From contig NC_022444.1 of the NCBI RefSeq assembly GCF_000468495.1, positions 2,765,745 to 2,809,811 of the forward strand: a DNA stretch of 44,067 bases, given 5' to 3'. A program made the translations under genes and the position numbers. Source of the DNA: Megalodesulfovibrio gigas DSM 1382 = ATCC 19364. Lineage in GTDB: Bacteria > Desulfobacterota > Desulfovibrionia > Desulfovibrionales > Desulfovibrionaceae. Numbering within the stretch: the stretch's first letter is position 1; every line of letters starts with the position of its first letter. The notes beneath the pieces are model-generated. The model was not told where the DNA came from. It was given only the letters and a program-made list of their open reading frames with translations, and searched no databases. Positions 1-7,344 of the stretch are shown one piece after another.

Positions 1-66
1 GGGAGAACCTTTTGCAAAAAAATCCCCCCTCTCGCAAAGTCCTTTTTCAAAATTAAAATGCTCTAG
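1..66 (-). repeat. Dispersed palindromic 3'-end element, copy A
   Basis: Read on the minus strand, this stretch starts with AGAGCATTTTA, continues with a TTTTGAAAAA run, a GCGAGAGGGG block and a T-rich centre, and ends in GGTTCTCCC. The same order of blocks occurs at 29561-29630 and, in part, at 44013-44067, always just beyond a stop codon. Here it lies beyond the livF terminator. The outer arm is cut by the window edge. It may be a second terminator or mRNA-stabilising element; function is inferred. Confidence 0.5.
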
Positions 67-82
67 TCGGCACAAATGACAA

Positions 83-114
83 CGGGGAAGCCGTTCCAAA
101 AAACGACTTCCCCG
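83..114 (-). terminator. Terminator-like hairpin after livF
   Basis: An 8-bp arm CGGGGAAG (83-90) pairs with CTTCCCCG (107-114). After one mismatch, CGTT (92-95) pairs with AACG (102-105) around a six-base loop. It lies 45 bases past the livF stop. The downstream T-run on the minus strand is weak, so it may act together with the element at 1-66. Confidence 0.6.
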
Positions 115-159
115 CAACTGTTCCGCGTATGCTGCCGGCAGATTCTGCGCCAGACCGCA

Positions 160-870
160 TCAGCCCCCGAGATACGCCTTGATGATGGCCGGATCGTCCA
201 GCATGTCCACGCAGTTGCCCTCGCGAACAATCTCGCCGTGCTCCAGCACATAGGCCCGGTGGGCAAACTGCAGGGCCATACGGGCGTTCTGTTCCACCAG
301 CAGGATGGCTGTGCCTTCCTTGTTGATGGTCTCCAGAGCCTCGAACACGCGCTTCATCAGCAGCGGCGCCAGGCCCATGGACGGTTCGTCCAGAAGCATG
401 AGCTTGCGCGCGGACACAAAGGCCCGGCCCACGGCCAGCATCTGCTGCTCGCCGCCGCTCATGGTGCCGGATTTCTGATGCTTTCGTTCGTCCAGGCGGG
501 GAAAGATGTCGAAGATGCGTTCGATATCCCGGGCCACCTGGGCGTGGTCCTTGCGGGCGAAAGCCGCCAGCTTGAGATTCTCCAGCACGGTCAGGTTGCC
601 GAAGAGCCGCCGGCCTTCGGGCACATGGGAGATGCCCAGCTGGCTGACTACCTTTTCCGGCGGAAACTTGTTCAGATCGTGTCCGTTGAAGGTCATCACC
701 GAACCGGGCTCGGCCGGCACCAGACGGGAGATGGCCCGCAGGGTGGAGCTTTTGCCCGCGCCGTTGGCGCCGATGATGGTCACACGTTCGCCCTCGGCAA
801 TGGTGAAGTCGATGCCGTAGAGGGCCTTGATTCTGCCATAGGACAGCTTGAGTTTGGAGACGCTGAGCAT
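160..870 (-). CDS. livF: Branched-chain amino acid ABC transporter ATP-binding protein LivF
   Basis: Cytoplasmic ATPase subunit (236 aa) that, with LivG, powers uptake of branched-chain amino acids through LivHM. It has a Walker A motif (GANGAGKSS, about residues 35-43), an ABC signature SGGEQQML and a Walker B followed by LLDEPSMGL, the usual LivF form. The start MLSVSKLKL is chosen because its ATG shares one base with the livG stop (TGATG), which indicates translational coupling; an open frame extends upstream but lies within livG. Last gene of the liv operon. Confidence 0.95.
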   Translation of the reverse strand: MLSVSKLKLSYGRIKALYGIDFTIAEGERVTIIGANGAGKSSTLRAISRLVPAEPGSVMTFNGHDLNKFPPEKVVSQLGISHVPEGRRLFGNLTVLENLKLAAFARKDHAQVARDIERIFDIFPRLDERKHQKSGTMSGGEQQMLAVGRAFVSARKLMLLDEPSMGLAPLLMKRVFEALETINKEGTAILLVEQNARMALQFAHRAYVLEHGEIVREGNCVDMLDDPAIIKAYLGG

Positions 871-1640
871 CAGGCCACCTTCTCTTCGCCAAGGTAGGCT
901 TCGATGACCTTGGGATCGTTCTGCACTTCTGCCGGGTCGCCCTCGGCCACCACCTGTCCGAACACCAGACACTGCACGCGGTTGCACAGCTCGCGCACCA
1001 CCTTCAGACGGTGTTCGATGAGGAAGATGGCCAGATTCAGCTCGCGGTGGGCCGTGCGCACGACTTCGATCATCTCGTCCAGCTCTTCGGGGGTCATGCC
1101 CACGGTGGGCTCATCCAGGAACAGGACCTTGGGGCCGGTCACCAGCGCCCGGGCCATCTCCACGCGTCTGGCCACGCCGTACGGCAGGTTGGTGGGATGG
1201 TACTGGGCATACTTTGCCACGCCGAACATATTCAGGAAATGGAAGGCCCGGGCCTCGATTTCCGCCTCACGCCGCTGCAGGCGGCCGGTGCCGAAGCAGG
1301 CGTCCCACAGGGAGTAGCCCAGCTGGGAGAAGCAGGCCATCTTCACATGCTCCAGGGTGGTCATGTGCCGCCAGAGCCGCATTTCCTGGAAGGTGCGGGA
1401 GATGCCGCGCGCCGCAATCTGATTGGGCCGCATGCCCTTGATGGACACGCCCTCCAGCAGCACATCCCCGGTATTGGGAGTGTAAATGCCGGTGATGCAG
1501 TTGAAGGTGGTGGTCTTGCCGGCGCCGTTGGGCCCGATGAGCCCCACCACATCCCCGGCTTCCAGGCTCAGGGAGAAGTTGGTGAGGGCCTGCAACCCGC
1601 CGAAGCGGATGGAGATGTTTTTCACGTCAAGCAAAGGCAT
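870..1640 (-). CDS. livG: Branched-chain amino acid ABC transporter ATP-binding protein LivG
   Basis: Second cytoplasmic ATPase of the transporter (256 aa). The Walker A motif is GPNGAGKTT near residue 37. The signature region reads LPYGVARRVEMARAL, which replaces the canonical LSGGQ as is usual for LivG. Walker B is VLFLDEPTVGM, and the H-loop lies in FLIEHRLKVV. The ATG is 3 bases after the livM stop, with GGGAG within the livM 3' end as ribosome site. Function follows from the family and from its place between livM and livF. Confidence 0.95.
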   Translation of the reverse strand: MPLLDVKNISIRFGGLQALTNFSLSLEAGDVVGLIGPNGAGKTTTFNCITGIYTPNTGDVLLEGVSIKGMRPNQIAARGISRTFQEMRLWRHMTTLEHVKMACFSQLGYSLWDACFGTGRLQRREAEIEARAFHFLNMFGVAKYAQYHPTNLPYGVARRVEMARALVTGPKVLFLDEPTVGMTPEELDEMIEVVRTAHRELNLAIFLIEHRLKVVRELCNRVQCLVFGQVVAEGDPAEVQNDPKVIEAYLGEEKVA

Positions 1641-1643
1641 GGC

Positions 1644-2933
1644 CTACTCCCTCCCCTTGGCCTGGGGCGCGCCGCCGGTTCTGGGGCCCAGCAGCGAGCG
1701 CAGGTTCACGTCCTTGAAGGCAATAAGCCCGGTGGGGCGGAACAGCGTCACCAGGATGAGCAGCAACGGAATGAACACCCACTTGAGCACTTCCAGCGGC
1801 CGCAGCATTTCGCCCAGCATGCTGATGCTCACCGCGCCCACCACGGAGCCGTACACCGAGTTGAGCCCGCCAAAGTAGACCATGGCCAGGATTTCCGCCA
1901 GTTTCTGCACGCCGAAGGTGGAAGGATTCACGAAGCGCAGGGCATGGGCATACAGGCCGCCGGCCACCCCGGCCCAGAATGCGCCCATGAGGAAGGCGAT
2001 CATCTTGATGCGCCGGGTATCCACGGTGAGGGCCTCGGCCGCGATTTCGTCGTCGCGCACGGCGTTCAGGCCCTTGCCCAGGGTGGAGGTGACGAAGTTA
2101 TTGATCACCCATATGCCCAGCAACACCATGCCGAAGACCATGGGCAAGGTGGCGTAGTCCGGCTGGCCGGTCATGCCGCGAGGGCCGCCCACAATTTCCA
2201 GATTCTCCAGGCTGCTTTTGACGATGAACAGAAACGCCAGGGAGATGATGGCCAGATAGTCCCCTCGCGTTTTGAAGGACGGGATGGCCACGATGAGCGC
2301 CCCCAGCGCCGCCACGCCCCCGCCCACCACCAGGCCCACGGGGAACATCATGTGTCCCATGGAGGCCGGCAGCAGCGCTTCGCCGTAGAGGGCCGTGTTG
2401 GCGAACAACCCCATGGAGAACATGGAGGCCACATACGCCCCCAGGGCCATGAACCCGGGGTGCGAACAGGCGAATTCACCCAGGTAGCCGTTGGTGATGT
2501 TGCAGCTCAGGGTGGCCAGCACGGCGATGAGGGTGAACTTCACCGTGACCAGCCGATAATCCGACAAATCCGTCCACACATGCAGAATCATGTACGCCAG
2601 GAGCAGGTGCAGGATGGCCGGCACGGCCACGTGCATCTGCCCCATGCGCTCGGCCAGCCGGTTGCACAGGCCGCAGGAGCCCAGGGCCAGGGCGAACCCC
2701 GGCACAAGGTACATCACCAGCACATAGGCCAGGGACGCCGGGGCCTGTGCGGGATCCTTGAGGATATCCTGCAGGCCGAACATCACCGGGGCTCTGTCCA
2801 GCCCCAGCAGTTGGGCGAAATTGTTGCCGACGGCGGCTTCCAGAAGCACGGCCACCAGAGCGCCGAGCAGCCAGCCCAGCACCGGCACGCGGCCCAGCAA
2901 CGCACGAATGGGAGAATGCTGCTTTGGTTTCAT
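1644..2933 (-). CDS. livM: Branched-chain amino acid ABC transporter permease LivM
   Basis: Inner-membrane permease of 429 aa with many hydrophobic helices. The cytoplasmic coupling motif SFKTRGDYLAIISLAF near residue 230 is typical of LivM. The N-terminal part (about 130 residues before the conserved core) adds extra hydrophobic segments, as in E. coli-type long LivM proteins. ATG 2933 is preferred over an adjacent GTG at 2936 because GGGGAG sits about 8 bases upstream of the ATG. Separated from livH by 16 bases. Confidence 0.93.
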   Translation of the reverse strand: MKPKQHSPIRALLGRVPVLGWLLGALVAVLLEAAVGNNFAQLLGLDRAPVMFGLQDILKDPAQAPASLAYVLVMYLVPGFALALGSCGLCNRLAERMGQMHVAVPAILHLLLAYMILHVWTDLSDYRLVTVKFTLIAVLATLSCNITNGYLGEFACSHPGFMALGAYVASMFSMGLFANTALYGEALLPASMGHMMFPVGLVVGGGVAALGALIVAIPSFKTRGDYLAIISLAFLFIVKSSLENLEIVGGPRGMTGQPDYATLPMVFGMVLLGIWVINNFVTSTLGKGLNAVRDDEIAAEALTVDTRRIKMIAFLMGAFWAGVAGGLYAHALRFVNPSTFGVQKLAEILAMVYFGGLNSVYGSVVGAVSISMLGEMLRPLEVLKWVFIPLLLILVTLFRPTGLIAFKDVNLRSLLGPRTGGAPQAKGRE

Positions 2934-2949
2934 CACGCGATCTCCCCTG

Positions 2950-3888
2950 TTAGAGCCGCAGCCGGGCGCTGTACGCCTCGCCGAAGAGGCCGTGTGGACG
3001 GAAGACGAGAATCACCAGCACGATGGAATAGGCGATCAGGTCCCGCAGACTGGAAGGGAAGACCATGGCCACGAAAATTTCGATGAACCCCAGCAAAAAT
3101 CCCGCAAAGCAGGCGCCCATGATGGAGCCGCGTCCGCCCAGAATGGCTGCCACAAACGCTTTCCATCCGAAGGTGATGCCCATGAGCGGGTCCAGCACCG
3201 GGTACGCCAGGCCAAAGAGAATCCCCGCCGCCGCCGCCAGGGCCGAGCCAATGGCGAAGGTGAGGGCCGCAATCAGATTGATGGGTACCCCCATGAGCGG
3301 CGCCACCACAAAATCGTAGGCCATGGCCCGCATGGCCATGCCCCACCGGGTGCGGTGGATGAAGAAGTGCAAGGCCGCCATGAGCGCCAGGGAAATCACC
3401 ACGATCATGATCTTTTTGTTCGTCACCACCACGCCGGCAAACTTGTACGTCTCGCTCTGGATCAGGGAGGGGAACAGCACCCGCTGCCCACCCACGATGG
3501 CCAGGACCAGCGTTTCAAGGATGATGCCGATCATCAGACCAGTGATGGCTGCCGAGGCTCGCGGCGCCCCGCGCAATGGGCGGTAGCCTATTCGCTCCAC
3601 CAGCACACCCAGGGTGGCGGTGAGAGTCATGGAAATGAGGATGACCGCGGAGAGCATCAGCCAGCCTGGCACCGCAATGCCGGCCATGGGCCCGGCTGTC
3701 ACCAGCCAGAGCAGCGCCGTGCTCACGCCAAAGCCGATGTAGGCTCCGGTCATGAAGATGTCCCCATGCGCAAAGTTGAAGAGCATGAGGATGGAATAGA
3801 CCATGGAATACCCCAGGGCGATGAGGGCATAAAAGCTCCCCCATTGCAGGGCATTGATGCAGTTCTGCAGCAGGTACGTGGTGGTCAT
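2950..3888 (-). CDS. livH: Branched-chain amino acid ABC transporter permease LivH
   Basis: Inner-membrane permease (312 aa) partnering LivM. The N-terminus MTTTYLLQNCINALQWGSFY and the following GYSMVYSILMLFNFAHGDIFMTGAY are the hallmark LivH opening. The C-terminus contains GGRGSIMGACFAGFLLG and ends in FRPHGLFG. The frame is open upstream to 4077 but that part does not look like protein, so the conserved start at 3888 is taken. A 222-base spacer holding a strong hairpin separates it from livK, a common arrangement where the binding protein is needed in excess. Confidence 0.95.
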   Translation of the reverse strand: MTTTYLLQNCINALQWGSFYALIALGYSMVYSILMLFNFAHGDIFMTGAYIGFGVSTALLWLVTAGPMAGIAVPGWLMLSAVILISMTLTATLGVLVERIGYRPLRGAPRASAAITGLMIGIILETLVLAIVGGQRVLFPSLIQSETYKFAGVVVTNKKIMIVVISLALMAALHFFIHRTRWGMAMRAMAYDFVVAPLMGVPINLIAALTFAIGSALAAAAGILFGLAYPVLDPLMGITFGWKAFVAAILGGRGSIMGACFAGFLLGFIEIFVAMVFPSSLRDLIAYSIVLVILVFRPHGLFGEAYSARLRL

Positions 3889-4049
3889 GCCGATTTCGTT
3901 CCGGTAAAAAGAACCACAAGCAGCGCCCGGTAAGTGGCCGGGGCTCCGGCGCCAGCCGAAATATTCGCAATGGCCAGCCGCGTTCCCCGCAGTCCGGCGC
4001 GGGAAGCGTCGCGGCGATTCGTCGTCAGTATGGTGGACGCCAGCTTCGG

Positions 4050-4089
4050 AACGGCGGCGCGCTGCGCGTGGCAACACGCCGCCTCCGTT
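4050..4089 (-). other. Intercistronic stem-loop between livK and livH
   Basis: The arms AACGG (4050-4054) and CCGTT (4085-4089) enclose further pairing and an inner perfect GCGTG/CACGC hairpin (4066-4079) with a four-base loop. It begins 22 bases after the livK stop on the transcribed strand. By analogy with other binding-protein operons, it could protect the livK message from 3' decay or partly terminate transcription before livH. I saw no T-run. The rest of the 3889-4110 spacer shows no gene. Confidence 0.5.
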
Positions 4090-4110
4090 GTCAGCAATCC
4101 ACGGTGTCTG

Positions 4111-5265
4111 CTAGGGGCAGACAGACTGGAAGAAGCTGTACTGACCCTGGTCGTCGATTTTGACCACCACGGCGCACTTCTCGGGGTCGTTGCCCTTGGA
4201 GAAGTTCATCGTGCCGGTAATGCCAGGGAATTCCTTGATCTTGGACATGGCCACGCGGATGTTTTCGCGGTCCTTGTTCAGGTCGCCGGTGAGGCCGGCA
4301 TCCTGAATGGCCATGAGCAGCAGATTGGTGGAGTCCCAGGTCAGCGCAGCCACGTCATCAGGCGTCTTGCCAAACTGCTTGGCGTACTCGTCGATGAAGT
4401 CCTTGGTGGCGCCGCGAGCGCCGGCAGCAGCGTAATGCGTGGAGAAGTAGTAGCCTTTGCAGTCGTCGCCGCACAGGCCCATCAGGTCGCCGCCGCCCCA
4501 GGAGTCGGAACCCACGATGGGCTTTTCCCAGCCCAGTTCCTTGGCCTGCTTCACGATCAGGGGCACTTCGTTGTAATACTGCGGGGTGAACAGCAGGTCC
4601 GCCCCGGAACTGATGATGTTGGTCAGCTGGGCGCTGAAGTCCACATCGCCGGTGTTGAAGCTCTCAAACGCCACCACAGAGCCGGCGCCGTGAATTTCTT
4701 CAAACGCCTTCTTGAAGAATTCGGCCAGGCCCTTGGGATAGTCGCTGGCCTTGTCGTACAGCACGGCGGCCTTCTTGGCCTTGAGCTCTTCCGTGGCAAA
4801 CTTGGCCACCACCGGACCCTGGAAGGGATCCAGGAAGCAGCCCCGGTACACGTACGGCCGGTTCAGGGTGGTGTTGGGGTTGGTGGACCAGGGGCTGATC
4901 ATCACCGTCTTGGAGTCGTTGGCAGTCTGCCCGGCAGGCACGGCACGACCGGACCCCTGGGGACCCACCATGGCCAGAATGGCGTCTTCGGTAATCAGCT
5001 TGGTGGCGGCACGCACGGCGGATTCGGGCTTGGATTCGTTGTCTTCGTACACGAATTCAAGGGTGTACTTCTTGCCCTTGATGTCCACGCCGCCAGCGCC
5101 GTTGATCTTGGCCTTGAGCATTTCGGCGGCGTTTTTAGACGACTGGCCCACGTCGGGGATGTCCCCGGTGAGGGGGATGTTGAAGCCGAGCTTGATGCTG
5201 TCGGCCCAGGCGGAACTTGCAAAAGCAAGCGTCAGGACCAGCGCGAGTCCGAGGGTCTTCTTCAT
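4111..5265 (-). CDS. livK: Branched-chain amino acid ABC transporter substrate-binding protein LivK
   Basis: Periplasmic ligand-binding protein (384 aa) of the Peripla_BP_6/LivJ type. A signal peptide of about 21 residues (MKKTLGLALV..., cleavage after SSAWA) is followed by IKLGFNIPLTGDIPDVGQ, the typical first strand. MVGPQGSGRAVPAGQ and ISPWSTNPN form the ligand-site region. Four Cys in the C-terminal half (CGDDC and later) could form disulfides. AGGAGG lies 6 bases before the ATG. First gene of the liv operon; the exact amino acid specificity cannot be read from sequence. Confidence 0.93.
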   Translation of the reverse strand: MKKTLGLALVLTLAFASSAWADSIKLGFNIPLTGDIPDVGQSSKNAAEMLKAKINGAGGVDIKGKKYTLEFVYEDNESKPESAVRAATKLITEDAILAMVGPQGSGRAVPAGQTANDSKTVMISPWSTNPNTTLNRPYVYRGCFLDPFQGPVVAKFATEELKAKKAAVLYDKASDYPKGLAEFFKKAFEEIHGAGSVVAFESFNTGDVDFSAQLTNIISSGADLLFTPQYYNEVPLIVKQAKELGWEKPIVGSDSWGGGDLMGLCGDDCKGYYFSTHYAAAGARGATKDFIDEYAKQFGKTPDDVAALTWDSTNLLLMAIQDAGLTGDLNKDRENIRVAMSKIKEFPGITGTMNFSKGNDPEKCAVVVKIDDQGQYSFFQSVCP

Positions 5266-5300
5266 GCGTCGCCTCCTATTTCAGTCTGGAATATCCCAAA

Positions 5301-5318
5301 AGGGGGATGATTCCCCCT
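5301..5318 (-). terminator. Hairpin with T-tract between ppi gene and livK
   Basis: The perfect 7-bp stem AGGGGGA/TCCCCCT with a 4-base loop is followed on the minus strand by TTTT. It sits 65 bases past the peptidyl-prolyl isomerase stop and 36 bases before livK, so it can terminate the isomerase transcript. Because a candidate livK promoter lies upstream of it (5330-5359), it may instead be in the livK leader and act as an attenuator or 5' stabiliser. Confidence 0.6.
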
Positions 5319-5329
5319 GCTTACCCCAG

Positions 5330-5359
5330 ATTAGGCCGGAAAGGAACCCGTTTTGACAA
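5330..5359 (-). promoter_or_regulatory. Candidate sigma-70 promoter for livK operon
   Basis: On the minus strand, TTGTCA (5359-5354) and CCTAAT (5335-5330) are spaced by 18 bases. The -35 overlaps a small inverted repeat TGACA-AATC-TGTCA (5354-5367) that could be an operator. The match is moderate (5/6 and 4/6), so this is a proposal only. Confidence 0.35.
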
Positions 5360-5382
5360 ATCTGTCATCAGTTCGTCGCGGG

Positions 5383-5967
5383 CTACTCGCTGGCTGTGGC
5401 AGACTCGATGACCACCGGCTCCACAGGCACGTCTTCATGGAAGCCCATGCTGCCGGTCTTCACAGCCTTGATCTTGTCCACCACGTCCTGCCCCTGGACC
5501 ACCTTACCGAACACGGCATAGCCCCAGCCCTGCAGGGTCTTGCCTTTGTGGTTCAGGAATTCGTTGCTTTCCACATTGATGAAGAACTGGGCCGAGGCGG
5601 AATGCGGATCCTGCGTGCGGGCCATGGCCACGGTGTACTTGTCGTTCTTCAGGCCGTTGTCGGCTTCGTTCTGAACGCCCTTGCGGGTGGGCTTTTCCTT
5701 CATGGCGCTGGTCATGCCGCCGCCCTGCACCATGAACCCATTGATGACGCGATGGAAGATCGTCCCGTCATAGTGCCCGTCCTTGACGTACTGCAGGAAG
5801 TTGGCGCAGGTCTTGGGGGCTTTCTCGGTGTTGAGCTCGATGACGATGTCGCCCATGCTCGTCTTGAGGGTGACCATTGTGGCTCCTTGCTGGCTTTGCG
5901 CATCCGTGGCGCAGAGGATGACGGTCAATGAAAAGGCCGCGATGGCGGCAAACAAAGCTTTGATCAT
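5383..5967 (-). CDS. Cyclophilin-type peptidyl-prolyl cis-trans isomerase
   Basis: Catalyses proline isomerisation during protein folding. The cyclophilin core runs from [15 protein letters not shown] through [14 protein letters not shown] (catalytic Arg in FHR, with Phe and Gln) and [18 protein letters not shown] to [17 protein letters not shown]. Two starts are plausible. ATG 5967 (194 aa, AAGAG 7 bases upstream) gives a signal-peptide-like N-terminus [20 protein letters not shown] for a periplasmic form. ATG 5877 (164 aa, the length of E. coli PpiB) has AAGGAG 5 bases upstream and would give a cytosolic form. The long form is listed because its hydrophobic leader is in frame. Monocistronic appearance. 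Confidence 0.9.
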   Translation of the reverse strand: MIKALFAAIAAFSLTVILCATDAQSQQGATMVTLKTSMGDIVIELNTEKAPKTCANFLQYVKDGHYDGTIFHRVINGFMVQGGGMTSAMKEKPTRKGVQNEADNGLKNDKYTVAMARTQDPHSASAQFFINVESNEFLNHKGKTLQGWGYAVFGKVVQGQDVVDKIKAVKTGSMGFHEDVPVEPVVIESATASE

Positions 5968-6091
5968 GTGCATGCTCTTGCTTGGTTAGACGCTCCTGGA
6001 ATCCGGATCGGCTTGAGGCGGTATGCCTCATGGCTGCGATTTTGTCGAGCATGACGGGGGTGAAAGCCGGCAATCATCCCGGGAGAACCCC

Positions 6092-7279
6092 CTATTCTCC
6101 ACCCCCCTGCACCAGCTTGAGGCGCAGTTCGGCCACGCTCAGGCCCAGGGAATCCGCCAGCGTCTGCATGGCCTCGTGCTCGGGCCGCAGCAGGCAGGTG
6201 TCGCCCCGCCGGGCCTGCTTGGCCGCCAGTTCGCCCAGGGGGGTGCGCAGGGTCATGGCCTGCCGCGGCAGCACCCGCCGTGTGGCCAGGGTGCGCCGCA
6301 GCCCCAGGGTACAGGTGTGGCGGAAGACGGCGTCCTCCACCTGTTCCAGGAGATCTTCGCCGCATAACACCTGCAACAGCCCGCCGGGACGATTCTTTTT
6401 CATGATTCCCGGCAGGTAGATCACGTCCAGCGCTCCGGCGGCCATGATGCCCTGCAGGGCTGCGCCCAGTTCTTCCCCGGTCAGGTGGTCCAGGGTGCAT
6501 TCCAGCACCCAGAGGCGCTGGAGCTCCGGCGACAAGGGGTCGGAGTCGCACAAAAACAGCCGCACGCCATCACCGGCGGGATTGTTGCCATACCCCGTGC
6601 CCTGGGTCAGGAGCACGCCGGCTGGCCCGGCGGCGTATTCGTCCACCAGAATATCCAACAACAACGCGCCCGTGGGCGTCACCAATTCCCAGGTGGCATC
6701 CGTGGGGAAGACGGGCTTGCCGTGCAGCAACCGCACCGTGGCCGGTGCAGGCAGGGGCATGGTTCCGTGGGCGCACTGCACCGTGCCGGCGAACCAGGGC
6801 ACCGGGGATGCGGTGATGCGCTCCACCCCCAGGGCCTCCACGGCCCAGCAGGCGGCCACCACATCCACGATGGTGTCCACTGCGCCCACTTCATGAAAAT
6901 GGATGGATTCCACGGCCACGCCGTGCACCGCAGCTTCGGCCTCGGCCAGCCGGTGGAAGGCCTGCTGGACCCGGGCCTGCACCGACCCGGACAACGGCAA
7001 CTGCGCCGCGATGGCCAGCAGTTCCGGCAGGTGACGCAGGGGCTGGTCCGTAGCCGGGAGAATCTCCAGACGTGTGCCGGCCACGCCGCGCCGTACTTCC
7101 CGGACGGGCTGCACCTGCGCAAAGGGGCGCAGCATGGCGTACAGGGGCTGCAGGTCCAGCCAGGGGCCGGCGAAGTCGGCCAGGGCCGCCAGGAACATAT
7201 CCCCGGCCAGACCGGCGCGGCAATCCAGATGCAACAGCCGCCCGGCAGGGATGGCAGGATCGGCGTGAGTGATGGTCAT
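6092..7279 (-). CDS. larC: Nickel-pincer cofactor nickel insertion protein LarC
   Basis: LarC inserts nickel into the thiocarboxylated pyridinium mononucleotide cofactor used by lactate racemase-family enzymes. Visible family marks are HLDCRAGLAGDMFLAAL near the N-terminus, HFHEVGAVDTIVDVV, the middle LVTPTGALLLDILV, GTGYGNNPAGDGVRLFLCD, and a C-terminal domain with IMKKNRPGGLLQVLC. At about 395 aa it is full length and in one frame, unlike the larC1/larC2 frameshifted version of lactobacilli. The start at 7279 is chosen over 7318 for its GAGGAT ribosome site, though spacing is long. larA, larB and larE are not in the window. It follows the AsmA gene after 65 bases and may be cotranscribed. 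Confidence 0.9.
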   Translation of the reverse strand: MTITHADPAIPAGRLLHLDCRAGLAGDMFLAALADFAGPWLDLQPLYAMLRPFAQVQPVREVRRGVAGTRLEILPATDQPLRHLPELLAIAAQLPLSGSVQARVQQAFHRLAEAEAAVHGVAVESIHFHEVGAVDTIVDVVAACWAVEALGVERITASPVPWFAGTVQCAHGTMPLPAPATVRLLHGKPVFPTDATWELVTPTGALLLDILVDEYAAGPAGVLLTQGTGYGNNPAGDGVRLFLCDSDPLSPELQRLWVLECTLDHLTGEELGAALQGIMAAGALDVIYLPGIMKKNRPGGLLQVLCGEDLLEQVEDAVFRHTCTLGLRRTLATRRVLPRQAMTLRTPLGELAAKQARRGDTCLLRPEHEAMQTLADSLGLSVAELRLKLVQGGGE

Positions 7280-7344
7280 GGATCGTGCATCCTCATCAGG
7301 TTGAATCATGCCCGGCATCGCCCTGCTGCCCCGAACGGTCCGCC

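Noticed and set aside
1011-3086. Plus-strand open frame of 691 codons opposite livG/livM
   Set aside because: Crosses several real minus-strand genes and has no protein-like features.
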